Made by a program: the position numbers and the translations under genes. From Pseudomonas sp. PSE14 (lineage in GTDB: Bacteria; Pseudomonadota; Gammaproteobacteria; Pseudomonadales; Pseudomonadaceae): 64,000 bases of DNA. The DNA is taken from assembly GCF_029203285.1 (NCBI RefSeq), contig NZ_CP115669.1, positions 3,596,001-3,660,000 on the forward strand. The letters run 5' to 3'. Positions 17,315 to 26,242 of the stretch are shown here, one piece after another; the stretch's first letter is position 1; the number at the start of each line of letters is the position of its first letter. Below the pieces are notes generated by a model. The model saw only the letters and a program-made list of their open reading frames with translations, was not told the DNA's origin and searched no databases.

Positions 17315-18277
17315 CTATAGGCCAGTCTGGCCCTGGCGGAACTGCCCCGGCGTCATCCCGCTCCAGCGGCGGAAGGCCTTGGCGAATGCGCTCTCATCGG
17401 AGAAGCCGAGCTTTTCTGCGACTTCGGCCAGGCGCGGCGACTCACGCAGCAACTGCTCGGCCATGCCGTGCAACACCTGCTCGCGCAGCAGCTTGAAGCT
17501 GGTGCCTTCGTCGGCCAGTTTGCGGTTGAGATGACGGCCACTGAGCGCCAGTTGTTCGGCGACCCGTTCCTTGCCCCAGCGCGGCTGCTGGCGCAGCAGG
17601 TGCTGCACCTGGGCCGCCAGGCTCTGCGCGCCCAGGCGCTGGAGTTGTGCGTCGGCCAGCGCGCGCAGGTGCTCACGCATCAGGGCGTTGGCCTGGATCA
17701 GCGGCACGTCGAGGTCCGCCAGGGTAAAGCCCAGGGCGTTCTCCGCTGCGGCAAATTCAACGGGGCAACCCAGCGCCTGATCGTAACGGGAACGCTCCGC
17801 CCGCGCCCGGTGCCCCAGCGTCAGGCGCGCCGGGGTCACCCGCTCGCCAGTGATCCAGCGGGTCAGGTGCACCAGGCTGGCCAGTGCTGCTTCCACCCGC
17901 TCCTCCCGCCGCACCTCGTAGCTGGGCCGATAGAGCAGAAGCACCCCAGCGCCATCGCGCTCAAGCTGGAATTCGCTGCCCTCGGCGATGATCGGGTAGT
18001 ACTCCAGCAAGGCCTCCAGCGCTTCGCCGAAATGCTCGCAACTCATCAGCAGCGCGCCGACCATGTCCAGGTGGCCGACCTGCAGGGCACTGCCCAGGCG
18101 CAGCCCCACCAAGGGGTCGTCGGAGGCCGCGCACAGGCCCTCCCAGATCCGGTCCTGCACGGCCAGCGGGATACGCGCTTCCACGGGCAGTTCGGTGGGC
18201 ACCGGCAGGCCCAGACGCTGCGCGGCCTGGAGGATACCCTGGGCATAATGGACAGTGATCGAAGGGTTGTGGGGCAT
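17315..18277 (-). CDS. AraC family regulator with Arabinose_bd-type N-terminus
   Basis: This encodes 320 residues from ATG 18277. The N-terminal ~200 residues match the PF12625-type sensing domain: a ligand-free helical bundle opening with ITVHYAQGILQAAQRLGLPV, and the LGSALQVGHLDMVGALLMSC block. The C-terminus is a double helix-turn-helix (~235-315; VAEQLALSGRHLNRKLADEG, then LAEVAEKLGFSDESAFAKAF). Relatives include OruR- and ArgR-type regulators of amino-acid use. It is divergent from the BASS/TSUP/amidohydrolase operon and is the probable regulator of it. Confidence 0.88.
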   Translation of the reverse strand: MPHNPSITVHYAQGILQAAQRLGLPVPTELPVEARIPLAVQDRIWEGLCAASDDPLVGLRLGSALQVGHLDMVGALLMSCEHFGEALEALLEYYPIIAEGSEFQLERDGAGVLLLYRPSYEVRREERVEAALASLVHLTRWITGERVTPARLTLGHRARAERSRYDQALGCPVEFAAAENALGFTLADLDVPLIQANALMREHLRALADAQLQRLGAQSLAAQVQHLLRQQPRWGKERVAEQLALSGRHLNRKLADEGTSFKLLREQVLHGMAEQLLRESPRLAEVAEKLGFSDESAFAKAFRRWSGMTPGQFRQGQTGL

Positions 18278-18382
18278 GGTCCCGAATTAACCGCGCGAAG
18301 TCTCGAAAGAGCCATTACCCAAGGGCAATGGTTCCCTATGCTTGCCAATTACAACGATAAATACAAACAAGAGTCGCCTTGC

Positions 18383-18466
18383 ATGCACGCCAACAATGAA
18401 GCCGCGCCCCGAGCGCCGGCCACTACTTCGTCCGCCCCTGCTCGACAGGAGGCCGGCGATGCCTGA
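18383..18466 (+). CDS. possible 27-residue leader peptide coupled to the transporter gene
   Basis: An ATG at 18383 opens a 27-residue frame rich in Ala/Pro/Thr (MHANNEAAPRAPATTSS onward). Its TGA at 18464 lies inside the first codons of the next gene (ATG 18459), so ribosomes leaving it could restart there. There is no strong ribosome binding site. It may be chance. Confidence 0.3.
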   Translation: MHANNEAAPRAPATTSSAPARQEAGDA

Positions 18467-19385
18467 CGTCCACCTCGAGTTCTCCGGCGGTTCGATGATC
18501 GCGCTGAACGCCATCATCGCCCTGATGATGTTCGGCGTATCGCTGGAACTGCGCCGCGACGACTTCACTCGCATCCTGCGCCAACCCAAGGCTCCGGTGA
18601 TCGGCATGCTGGTGCAGTTCCTGCTGCTGCCCGCCGCCACCTGCCTGCTGACCATCGTTCTGCCTATCGATCCGGAACTGGCACTGGGCATGATCCTTGT
18701 CGCCACCTGCCCCAGCGGCACCTTCTCCAACATCATGACCTGGATGGCCCGCGGCAACGTCGCGGTGTCGGCCAGCGTCACCGCGGTATCCGGCCTCAGC
18801 GCCGGGATCTTCACGCCGCTGAACTTTGCCCTCTATGCCGGCCTCAACCCGGCCACCCGCGAGCGCCTCACGCAAATCCACCTCGACCCGGTGGAGCTGG
18901 TCGGCATGGTGCTGCTGGTGCTGATCCTGCCGATGCTCGCCGGCATGGCCCTGGGCCGGCAGAAGCCACAACTGGCGCGCAGGCTGGAGAAACCCCTGCG
19001 GCAGCTGTCGTTGCTGGTGATGCTCGGCTTCGTCGGCATGGCCTTCGCCAAGAACTTCCAGCAGTTCATCGGCTACTTCCACCTGTTCTTCTGGCTGGTG
19101 CTGCTGCTCAACGGCATGGCCCTGCTGCTCGGCTACACCTGCGCACGCCTGTGGAAGCTGCCGGACGCCGACGTGCGCGCCGTAACCCTGGAAAGCGGCA
19201 TCCACAACTCGGCGCTGGGCATGGCGCTGATCCTCACCTTCTTCCCGCAGGCCGGCGGCATGCTGCTGATTGCGGCGTTCTGGGGCTGCTGGCAGTTGTT
19301 TTCCGGCCTCGTGCTGGCGCAGTGGTGGGCACGCCGCGAGCCGCGGGATGCGGCCCTCATCGCCGCCAGCGAGGGCAACCGGTGA
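18459..19385 (+). CDS. bile acid:sodium symporter (BASS) family transporter
   Basis: This encodes 308 residues from ATG 18459, with AGGAGG 7 nt upstream. About nine to ten hydrophobic helices are present. The family signatures are LNAIIALMMFGVSLELRRDD (helix 1 region), the unwound ATCPSGTFSNIMTWMARGNV, which corresponds to the sodium/substrate crossover, and LESGIHNSALGMALILTFF. BASS proteins couple sodium to uptake, and sometimes efflux, of organic acids. The next gene overlaps by 4 nt. The operon ends in an amidohydrolase, so the cargo may be an acylated amino acid or its product. Confidence 0.88.
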   Translation: MPDVHLEFSGGSMIALNAIIALMMFGVSLELRRDDFTRILRQPKAPVIGMLVQFLLLPAATCLLTIVLPIDPELALGMILVATCPSGTFSNIMTWMARGNVAVSASVTAVSGLSAGIFTPLNFALYAGLNPATRERLTQIHLDPVELVGMVLLVLILPMLAGMALGRQKPQLARRLEKPLRQLSLLVMLGFVGMAFAKNFQQFIGYFHLFFWLVLLLNGMALLLGYTCARLWKLPDADVRAVTLESGIHNSALGMALILTFFPQAGGMLLIAAFWGCWQLFSGLVLAQWWARREPRDAALIAASEGNR

Positions 19386-20125
19386 ACGCGCCCGCCATCG
19401 CCCTGGGCGGTTTCATCCTGCTGGCCTACACCCTGGAAGCCATCACCGGCTTCGGCAGCGTGGTAATCGCCCTCTCCCTCGGCGCGCTGCTGATGCCCAT
19501 CGAGACGCTGCTGCCGATCCTGGTGCCGCTGAACATCGGCATGACCGGCTACCTGTGCTGGCGGCATCGGCGGCTGATCGACATGGGCCTGCTGCTACGC
19601 ACCGTGCTGCCGGGCATGCTGGTGGGCATGCTGGTCGGCTACCTGCTGCTGCCGCACCTGGACCCGCAGCCGCTCAAGCGCGGCCTGGGCGTGCTGATCC
19701 TCTGGTTCGCCGGCCGTGAACTGTGGCGTCTGCGTGCCAGCGCACCGGAGCGCGGCCGTACGCCGAACTGGGTGGTGCGCCTGGCCACCGGAGCGGCGGG
19801 CGTCTGCCATGGCCTGTTCGCCTCGGGCGGGCCGCTGCTGGTCTACGCCCTGGCCACCCGCCCGCTGGACAAGACCCGCCTGCGCGCCACCCTGGTCTGC
19901 GTCTGGTTCACCCTGAACGGGCTGCTGACCATCGCCTTCCTCCTCGACGGCCGCCTGCGCCCGGCGCTGCCCCAGGTGCTCGCCTACGCGCCCTTGCTGC
20001 TGCTCGGCGTATGGCTGGGTGAGCGCCTGCACCACCGCTTCGAGGAACGCCACTTCCGTCTCGCCATCCACTGCCTGCTGCTGGTCAGCGGCGTCCTGCT
20101 GCTGTCGCCCTGGAGTTTCCTGTGA
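19382..20125 (+). CDS. TSUP (TauE/SafE) family transporter
   Basis: This encodes 247 residues from GTG 19382, overlapping the previous stop (GTGA). Seven to eight hydrophobic helices are seen. The family motif ITGFGSVVIALSLGALLMPI stands near the N-terminus, with its mirrored copy GAAGVCHGLFASGGPLLVYA in the second half. TSUP proteins export or import small anions such as sulfite, sulfoacetate or organic acids. Two transporters side by side in a catabolic operon suggest uptake of a substrate and export of a by-product. Confidence 0.85.
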   Translation: MNAPAIALGGFILLAYTLEAITGFGSVVIALSLGALLMPIETLLPILVPLNIGMTGYLCWRHRRLIDMGLLLRTVLPGMLVGMLVGYLLLPHLDPQPLKRGLGVLILWFAGRELWRLRASAPERGRTPNWVVRLATGAAGVCHGLFASGGPLLVYALATRPLDKTRLRATLVCVWFTLNGLLTIAFLLDGRLRPALPQVLAYAPLLLLGVWLGERLHHRFEERHFRLAIHCLLLVSGVLLLSPWSFL

Positions 20126-21915
20126 GCTACGACATCATCATCAAGAACGGCCTGTACTTCGACGGCAGCGATGCCCCCGGCAGCCTGCGCCACGTCGGCA
20201 TCAAGGATGGCCGCATCGACACCCTGAGCCTCAGCCCGCTGGACGAACGCGGCTGCCCGGAAGTGATCGACGCCGCCGGCAAGTGGGTCACCCCCGGCTT
20301 CCTGGAAATCCACTCGCACTATGACGCCGAGGTGATCGCCGCGCCGGCGCTGAAGGAGTCGGTACGGCATGGCGTGACCACCGTGTCGGTGGGCTCCTGC
20401 TCCATCAGCATGGTGCTGGGCGAGGCGGAAGACTGCTCCGACCTGTTCACCCGTGTCGAAGCGGTGCCACGCGAGCAGGTGCTGCCGATCCTGCGCGAAA
20501 AGCGCACCTGGAAGGACGCCCATGGCTATCGTGCCTTCTACGAGCAGCAGCCGTTGGGGCCGAACCTGTGTTCGTTCCTCGGCCACTCCGAACTGCGCGT
20601 GGCGGTAATGGGCCTGGAGCGTGCCATCAGCGGCGCCAAGCCGACCGAAGCCGAACTGCAGCGTATGGAGGAATTGCTGGAACAGGCGCTGGATGCCGGC
20701 TGCTTCGGCCTGTCGGTGATGACGACACGGCTGGACAAGATGGACGGCGACCGCGCCTGGTCCAGCCCGCTACCCTCCACCTTCGCCAGCTGGAAGGAAT
20801 TCTCCCGGCTGTTCGCCGTGCTGCGCCGGCGCAACGCGCTGATGCAGGGCGCGCCCAATGCGGTCACCAAGATCAACGTGTTCGCCTTCCTCTACCAGGC
20901 CCACGGCTGGTTCCGCCGCCCGCTCAAGTGCTCGATGCTCACGGCGCTGGACCTGAAATCCCAGCCTTTCATGCACCGCATCACCCGCGCCTCCGGCTGG
21001 GTCGCCAACCGCGTGCTGCGCGGCCGGTATCGCTGGCAGACCCTGCCCGCGCCCTTCGTGGTGCGCATCGAGGGGCTGAACATGAACGGCTTCGAGGAGT
21101 TCGGCGCGGGTGAAGTGCTGCGCGACATCAAGGAGCCGGACGAGCTCTACACGCGCATCCAGGACCCGGCCTTCCGCGAGCGCTTCAAGAAGGACATCAA
21201 GGCCACCCTCAGCCTCGGCCTTTGGCACCGCAACCTGTCCGACTGCTGGGTGCGCGAATGCCCGGACGCGTCGCTGGTCGGGCGCAACTTCGAGGACATC
21301 GGTCGCGAGCACGGCATGGATGCGGTGGACGCCTTCTTCGAGCTGGCCGGCCAGTACCGCAACGCGCTGAAATGGACCACCTGCTACGGCAACCACCGCC
21401 CGCAGATCATGCGCAAGCTGCTGGCCAGCCCCTGGACCCAGCCGGGCTTCGCCGATTCCGGCGCGCACCTGGCCTCCCACGCGCAGTACAACTTCCCGCT
21501 GCGCTTCCTCAAGTACGTGCGCGACGCCGAGCTGGCCGGCGAAGGCTTCATGGAGACCGGCCGCGCGGTGCACCGGCTGACCGGGGAACTGGCGGATTTC
21601 GCCGGAATCGACGCGGGTTACATCCGCGTGGGCGACCGCGCGGATCTGGTAGTGGTCAATCCCGCCGGCCTGACCGATGAGCTGGACGAGGTCAGCGAGG
21701 CGCCCATGGAAGGCCTTGGCCTGACGCGGCTGGTGAAGCGCAATGACGCTGCGGTGGACGCTACGCTGATCAATGGGCGTGTGGCCTATCGGCGCGAAAA
21801 CGGCTTCCCGGAAGCGCTGGGCAAGGAGCGTGGTTTCGGGTGCTTCCTGCCGGGGCGGGATGTACTGAGCCGGCCGCAGGAGGTTTCGGCAGGAGCGCCG
21901 GAATTCAGCCGATAG
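20122..21915 (+). CDS. D-aminoacylase-like amidohydrolase
   Basis: This encodes 597 residues from GTG 20122, again overlapping the preceding stop. The metal-binding H64-S-H66-Y-D68 ends the first strand (PGFLEIHSHYD). HGVTTVSVGSCSIS supplies the conserved Cys93 seen in N-acyl-D-amino-acid deacylases. Further blocks are FLGHSELRVAVMG and PGFADSGAHLASH (catalytic Asp ~450). The C-terminus has the usual small beta-sandwich end (GDRADLVVVNP). It probably hydrolyses an N-acyl-D-amino acid or related amide. At about 600 residues it is longer than classical D-aminoacylases (~480), with an insert around residues 240-330. The true substrate is unknown. Confidence 0.85.
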   Translation: MSYDIIIKNGLYFDGSDAPGSLRHVGIKDGRIDTLSLSPLDERGCPEVIDAAGKWVTPGFLEIHSHYDAEVIAAPALKESVRHGVTTVSVGSCSISMVLGEAEDCSDLFTRVEAVPREQVLPILREKRTWKDAHGYRAFYEQQPLGPNLCSFLGHSELRVAVMGLERAISGAKPTEAELQRMEELLEQALDAGCFGLSVMTTRLDKMDGDRAWSSPLPSTFASWKEFSRLFAVLRRRNALMQGAPNAVTKINVFAFLYQAHGWFRRPLKCSMLTALDLKSQPFMHRITRASGWVANRVLRGRYRWQTLPAPFVVRIEGLNMNGFEEFGAGEVLRDIKEPDELYTRIQDPAFRERFKKDIKATLSLGLWHRNLSDCWVRECPDASLVGRNFEDIGREHGMDAVDAFFELAGQYRNALKWTTCYGNHRPQIMRKLLASPWTQPGFADSGAHLASHAQYNFPLRFLKYVRDAELAGEGFMETGRAVHRLTGELADFAGIDAGYIRVGDRADLVVVNPAGLTDELDEVSEAPMEGLGLTRLVKRNDAAVDATLINGRVAYRRENGFPEALGKERGFGCFLPGRDVLSRPQEVSAGAPEFSR

Positions 21916-21932
21916 TGTCGGCGTGTTCGGTG

Positions 21933-22002
21933 GTTCGCGAGCAAGCTCGCTCCTACAAAGAGCGCGCATGCTCTGCCTGTAGGAGCGAGCTTGCTTGCGA
22001 AC
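21933..22002. repeat. REP pair (Pseudomonas REP/BIME)
   Basis: GTTCGCGAGCAAGCTCGC..CTAC at 21933-21956 and GTAGGAGCGAGCTTGCTTGC at 21979-21998 stand tail to tail just past the amidohydrolase stop. Confidence 0.9.
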
Positions 22003-22068
22003 CTGATCGACGCCAGCCATGCCAGCGTTCAACGCAATACCACGCGGCCGGTCGAGATTGACGCCCCG

Positions 22069-22095
22069 GCGCGCACTCACTAGAGTGCGCGCTTT
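22069..22095 (+). terminator. probable terminator hairpin
   Basis: A perfect 10-bp stem, GCGCGCACTC (22069-22078) and GAGTGCGCGC (22083-22092), encloses a 4-nt loop and is followed by TTT. The T-run is short. It most likely ends the BASS/TSUP/amidohydrolase transcript. Confidence 0.55.
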
Positions 22096-22121
22096 CCTAC
22101 GATCTCCGCTGTACCCGTACC

Positions 22122-22262
22122 ATGTCCCCGATTCACCGTTGCGCCGACCCATTCTTCGCCCTGCTGCGAGAGCCCCCGCGCGTACGCAAAGTTGATACCG
22201 TGCTGCGCCGTCGCCGCAGTGTGCTGTTCGCCTTCACCTTCTCCCCTCCCGCCGGCTTCTGA
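22122..22262 (+). CDS. possible 46-residue Arg-rich leader peptide (uORF)
   Basis: ATG 22122 opens 46 codons ending at TGA 22260. The peptide begins MSPIHRCADPFFALLREPPR, holds an RRRR run and two Pro-Pro pairs (EPP, SPP), and ends AGF. The stop codon sits inside a small hairpin (CCGGCT / AGCCGG). A GC-rich stem follows directly before the GGAGAAGG site of the MFS gene at 22388. This looks like a regulated leader, for example one relying on ribosome stalling. I do not recognise the peptide, and coding is unproven. Confidence 0.4.
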   Translation: MSPIHRCADPFFALLREPPRVRKVDTVLRRRRSVLFAFTFSPPAGF

Positions 22263-22387
22263 GCCGGACGCCGCGCGCTTTCGCGCAGGCTTTTCCGCAT
22301 TCCGATTCCGCTCACCGGCACCGGCCGGCGGGCTCGTTCGCATGTGTTGGCCCCGCCGCTGGAACGCCGGGGCCGGAGAAGGTTTCC

Positions 22388-23554
22388 ATGAACAATCCAT
22401 CCCTGAACAAGCCGCTGCTGGCGGTGCTGCTGTTCGCCGTCTCCATCGTCGGCCTGAGCCTGGGCGCCACCCTGCCGCTGGTGGCGCTGCGCCTGCTGGA
22501 CGAGGGCGCCAGCGCGCTGCAGATCGGCATTCTTTCGGCCGTGCCGGCGGCCGGCATGATCCTCGCCGCCACCCTGGTCGACCGCCTCTGCCAGCGGATG
22601 AGCCGGCGCCGCCTGTACCTGCTGTGCTTCGTGCTCTGCACCGCGAGCACTGCCGCCATCGAGTTCAGCGGCCACTCGCTGTGGCTGCTGGGCGCCGCAC
22701 GCCTGGCCCTGGGCGTCGGCATGGGCATCGCGATCATCCTTGGCGAAGCCTGGGTCAACGAGCTGTGCGGCGAGAACAATCGCGGCACCATAGTCGCGCT
22801 GTACGCCACCAGCTTCACCGCCTTCCAGTTGCTCGGCCCGACGCTGGTGGCGGTGCTCGGCGCGCAGACGCCCTGGGTGGTGCTGCTGGTCAGCGCAGGA
22901 CACCTGATCGCGCTCGCCACCGTGGCCTCGGCGATGCCCGAGGAAGGCATCCACGAGCACGTCGAGGAGCCGCGTAGTTTCTCCCTTGCCGGCTTCCTGC
23001 GGGTGGCGCCGGCGTTGTGCATGGGCGTGCTGTTCTTCTCCTTCTTCGACAGCGTGGTGCTGTCGCTCTTCCCGGTCTACGCCTCCAGCCACGGCTACGC
23101 GGTGGGCATCGCCGCCTTCATGGCCACGGTGATCCTGCTCGGCGACATGATCTGCCAGTTGCCGCTGGGCTGGCTCTCCGACCGCCTGGATCGTCCCACC
23201 CTGCACCTGGCCTGCGGAGTGGCCGCCACGCTGATCGGCCTCGCCCTGCCCTGGCTGATCACCCAGCCTTCGTTGCTGTGGCCGGCGCTGATGCTGCTGG
23301 GCGCAGTGGCCGGCGGTGTCTACACCCTGGCCCTGGTGCTGATCGGCCAGCGTTTCCGTGGCCGCGACCTGGTCACCGCCAACGCCGCCGCCGGCATGCT
23401 CTGGGGCGTCGGCAGCCTGCTCGGCCCGCTGCTCAGCGGCAGCCTGATGGACCTCGGTCCGCAAGGCGTCCCGGTGGCTCTGGCGCTGGCGGCCGGGCTG
23501 TTCGTGGCCACCGCGGCGGCCTCGCTGCGGCGCACGGCGGCGCGGCACGCCTGA
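22388..23554 (+). CDS. MFS transporter (YcaD-like)
   Basis: This encodes 388 residues from ATG 22388 with GGAGAAGG upstream. Twelve hydrophobic helices are present. MFS motif A equivalents are VDRLCQRMSRRRLYLLCFVL between helices 2-3 and LGWLSDRLDRPTLHL in the second half. The WVNELCGENNRGTIVALYAT loop is typical of the YcaD/YfkF group of putative drug or metabolite exporters. The substrate is unknown. The gene has an unusually long structured leader with a possible uORF. Confidence 0.85.
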   Translation: MNNPSLNKPLLAVLLFAVSIVGLSLGATLPLVALRLLDEGASALQIGILSAVPAAGMILAATLVDRLCQRMSRRRLYLLCFVLCTASTAAIEFSGHSLWLLGAARLALGVGMGIAIILGEAWVNELCGENNRGTIVALYATSFTAFQLLGPTLVAVLGAQTPWVVLLVSAGHLIALATVASAMPEEGIHEHVEEPRSFSLAGFLRVAPALCMGVLFFSFFDSVVLSLFPVYASSHGYAVGIAAFMATVILLGDMICQLPLGWLSDRLDRPTLHLACGVAATLIGLALPWLITQPSLLWPALMLLGAVAGGVYTLALVLIGQRFRGRDLVTANAAAGMLWGVGSLLGPLLSGSLMDLGPQGVPVALALAAGLFVATAAASLRRTAARHA

Positions 23555-23676
23555 CGGCAGGGCTTCCCTCAGGCCTGCGGCAACACAGGCAAAATGGCAA
23601 GATTTGTGCGATGACTGGCATTGCAGCCAAGGTCAGCCACCGCCACACTCGTTCCATTACCTGAACGAGGCCCAGC

Positions 23677-24681
23677 ATGGAATCGACGCGCCAGATCGCT
23701 TGCCTGATCTACCCCGAGGTCATGAGCCTGGACGTCACCGGGCCGCTGCAAGTGTTCGCCTCCGCCAATGTCGAGCGGCAGCGCCAGGGCCTGGCGCCCG
23801 CCTACGAATTGCTGGTGCTGGGCGAACAGCCCGGTCCCGTGGCGACCTCCGCCGGGCTGCGCATCTGCGCTGATGTGGCGTGGCGCGAGGTCGATCCCTC
23901 TACCCTCGATACCCTGCTGGTGCCCGGTGGACTTGGCGTGGAGGCCCAGTGCCGGAACACCGACCTGCTGCATTGGCTGGCTGCTGCCGAACCTCGGGTG
24001 CGCCGGCTCGGTTCGGTGTGCTCGGGCGCGCTGATCCTCGCCGCCGCCGGTGTGCTCGACGGGCGTCCAGCCACCACCCACTGGGCCGACGTCGATACGC
24101 TGTGTGCAGGCTTCCCCGAAGTCCTGGTCCAGGGCGACCGCCTGCACACCTACGATCCGCAGCGGCGCGACGGTGACGATCACGTCTTCACCTCCGCCGG
24201 TGTTACCGCCGGCATCGACCTCGCCCTGGCGCTGGTGGAAGCCGACCTTGGCCGTGCCCTGGCGCTGGCGGTGGCGCGGCGGCTGGTGATGTTCCTCAAG
24301 CGTCCCGGCGGGCAGGCGCAGTTCAGCCACTGGCTGACCCCGGAGCCGAGCCGCACGCCACGCCTGGCGGCGCTGCTGGAGTGGATTCCGGCCAACCTCG
24401 GAGCCGACCTGTCACTGGAAGCCCTGGCCGAACAGGCCTGCATGAGCCCGCGCACGCTGTCGCGGGTGTTCATCAACGAACTGGGCATCGGCCCCGGCCG
24501 TTACGTCGAACGGGTACGCCTGGAAGCGGCGCGCGCGCTGCTGCAGGACGCCCAGGCGTCGATCAGTACGGTGTCGCGACTCTGTGGTTTCGGCCATCCG
24601 GAGAACCTCCGCCGCACCTTCCACAAGCACCTGGCGATCAGCCCCCAGGAATACGCCGAGCGCTTCGGCCAACTGCACTGA
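23677..24681 (+). CDS. GlxA-type regulator (DJ-1/PfpI domain plus AraC HTH)
   Basis: This encodes 334 residues. The N-terminal glutamine-amidotransferase-like domain covers ~5-200, with IACLIYPEVMSLDVTGPLQV, LLVPGGLGVEA and the nucleophile-elbow-like GSVCSGALILAAAGVLDGR. The C-terminal AraC helix-turn-helix pair covers ~225-330 (LSLEALAEQACMSPRTLSRV, then ISTVSRLCGFGHPENLRRTF). Relatives such as GlxA, GbdR, CdhR and ArgR control amino-acid and quaternary-amine catabolism. The adjacent genes (DUF1272, MFS) probably form its operon, with gaps of 26 and 9 nt. Confidence 0.9.
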   Translation: MESTRQIACLIYPEVMSLDVTGPLQVFASANVERQRQGLAPAYELLVLGEQPGPVATSAGLRICADVAWREVDPSTLDTLLVPGGLGVEAQCRNTDLLHWLAAAEPRVRRLGSVCSGALILAAAGVLDGRPATTHWADVDTLCAGFPEVLVQGDRLHTYDPQRRDGDDHVFTSAGVTAGIDLALALVEADLGRALALAVARRLVMFLKRPGGQAQFSHWLTPEPSRTPRLAALLEWIPANLGADLSLEALAEQACMSPRTLSRVFINELGIGPGRYVERVRLEAARALLQDAQASISTVSRLCGFGHPENLRRTFHKHLAISPQEYAERFGQLH

Positions 24682-24707
24682 CTCCAACCCCTGCAAAGGA
24701 CTTTGCC

Positions 24708-24950
24708 ATGCTCGAACTTCGCCCCAGCTGCGAATGCTGTGACCGCGATCTGCCCGGCGACAGCGCCGATGCACGGATCTGCAGCTTCGAATGCACCTTC
24801 TGCACCGACTGCGCCGAGCAGGTGCTGCACGGCCGCTGCCCGAACTGCGGCGGCGAACTGGTGCCGCGCCCACGCCGCCCGGTGGAGAAACTAGCGGCCA
24901 ATCCGGCGTCCACCCAGCGGGTGCTCAAGCCCGCTGGCTGCCAGGGCTGA
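24708..24950 (+). CDS. DUF1272 cysteine-rich zinc-binding protein
   Basis: This encodes 80 residues from ATG 24708, with AAAGGA upstream. The core holds many paired cysteines (CECCDRDLPG, ICSFECTFCTDCAEQ, CPNCGGE), as in the DUF1272 family, which should fold around one or two zinc ions. The function is unknown. It lies between a GlxA-type regulator and an MFS transporter on the same strand. Confidence 0.85.
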   Translation: MLELRPSCECCDRDLPGDSADARICSFECTFCTDCAEQVLHGRCPNCGGELVPRPRRPVEKLAANPASTQRVLKPAGCQG

Positions 24951-24959
24951 GGGCGCGCC

Positions 24960-26129
24960 ATGCTGCTGCGCATCCCGGCGATCCGCCTGCTGTTCGCCAG
25001 CCAGGCGCTGTACTGGTCCTGCTCGCTGATCGGCATCACCCTCACCTCGCTGGTCGGCGCCCAGCTCACGCCGCTCAACAGCCTGGCCACCCTGCCCCTG
25101 GCGATCCTGGTGCTGGGCAACCTGCTGGCGGTGCAACCGCTGTCGCTGTTCATGCAACGCCATGGCCGTCGTCGCGGCCTCCTGCTGGGAGCTGCCTGCG
25201 GCGTGCTCGGTGGGCTGCTTTGTGCGCTGGGCGTCTGGCTGGCGGACTTCCTGCTGTTCTGCCTCGGCGCGCTGCCGATTGGTGCTTATCAGGCGTCGGC
25301 CATGTATTACCGCTTCGCCGCGCTGGAAGCGGTGGACGAGACGCACAAGGGCCGCGCCACGGCCTATGTGATCGGCGGCGGCGTGCTGGCCGCGCTGCTC
25401 GCGCCGAGTCTGGCGCTGTGGTCACGCAATGCGCTGCCGGCGCCCTTCGTGGGCTCCTACCTGGCGATTGCCGGGCTGGCGTTGCTGGCCATCACCGTGC
25501 TCAGCCGCTTGCCGGAAGGCGCAGCGCCCGCACCGTCCACCGGAGGCTGGAAGGTGATGCGCGAGCTACTGTCGCGACCGGCGATCCGCGCGGCCATGGC
25601 CTGTACCGCCGCCGGCCACGGGCTGATGATCCTGATCATGAACGCCACGCCACTGGCCATGAGCTTCTGCGGATTGCCGCTGGAACGCTCGGTCAGCGTG
25701 ATCCAGTGGCACGTGCTGGGCATGTTCCTCCCCGCCTTCGTCGCCGGCCCGTTGGTGGATCGGCTTGGCGGGCGCCGCGTGGCCTGGCTGGGCATGGCGC
25801 TGCTGGCAGTGAGCGCGGCGGTGGCCCTGAGCGGGCAGTCGGTGGCGCAGTTCCTGGTCAGCTCGCTGCTGTTGGGCATGGGGTGGAACCTGATGCTGAT
25901 CGCCGGCACCACCCTGCTCGCCTTCGGCCATTCCCCCCAGGAGCGCGGCCACGCGCAGGGCCTGATGGAGCTGGGCAACGGCAGCCTGGCGGCGCTGATG
26001 TCCTTCAGTTCCGGCGCGCTGATCACCAGCATCGGCTGGAACGCGGTGAACCTGCTGGTGTGGCCGGTGCTGCTGGTGGCGCTGGTGATGCTCTGGTCGG
26101 GGCGCAAGGCGTTGGCGGTCAACCTGTGA
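24960..26129 (+). CDS. MFS transporter
   Basis: This encodes 389 residues starting 9 nt after the DUF1272 stop. Twelve hydrophobic helices are present. The motif A-like loop reads LFMQRHGRRRGLLLGAACGV in the first half, and the second half has AGPLVDRLGGRRVAWLGMAL. A conserved MGWNLMLIAGTTLLAFGHSP helix is typical of YajR/YdeR-like exporters. The substrate is unknown. It is probably co-transcribed with the GlxA-type regulator and DUF1272 gene. Confidence 0.85.
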   Translation: MLLRIPAIRLLFASQALYWSCSLIGITLTSLVGAQLTPLNSLATLPLAILVLGNLLAVQPLSLFMQRHGRRRGLLLGAACGVLGGLLCALGVWLADFLLFCLGALPIGAYQASAMYYRFAALEAVDETHKGRATAYVIGGGVLAALLAPSLALWSRNALPAPFVGSYLAIAGLALLAITVLSRLPEGAAPAPSTGGWKVMRELLSRPAIRAAMACTAAGHGLMILIMNATPLAMSFCGLPLERSVSVIQWHVLGMFLPAFVAGPLVDRLGGRRVAWLGMALLAVSAAVALSGQSVAQFLVSSLLLGMGWNLMLIAGTTLLAFGHSPQERGHAQGLMELGNGSLAALMSFSSGALITSIGWNAVNLLVWPVLLVALVMLWSGRKALAVNL

Positions 26130-26198
26130 GCACGGTACGGCCGGGTGGATTTCGCGGATAAGATCCGGCCGCCAGGCCGCCCCCGAGCGCCCAAACGA

Positions 26199-26224
26199 AA
26201 AAGGCGACCCGAAGGTCGCCTTTT
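26199..26224. terminator. bidirectional rho-independent terminator
   Basis: AAAAGGCGACC (26199-26209) pairs with GGTCGCCTTTT (26214-26224) around a CGAA tetraloop. It lies between the convergent MFS and nfuA genes and has A/T tracts suited to both directions. Confidence 0.9.
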
Positions 26225-26242
26225 CGCTGCTCGATCGCCGAC

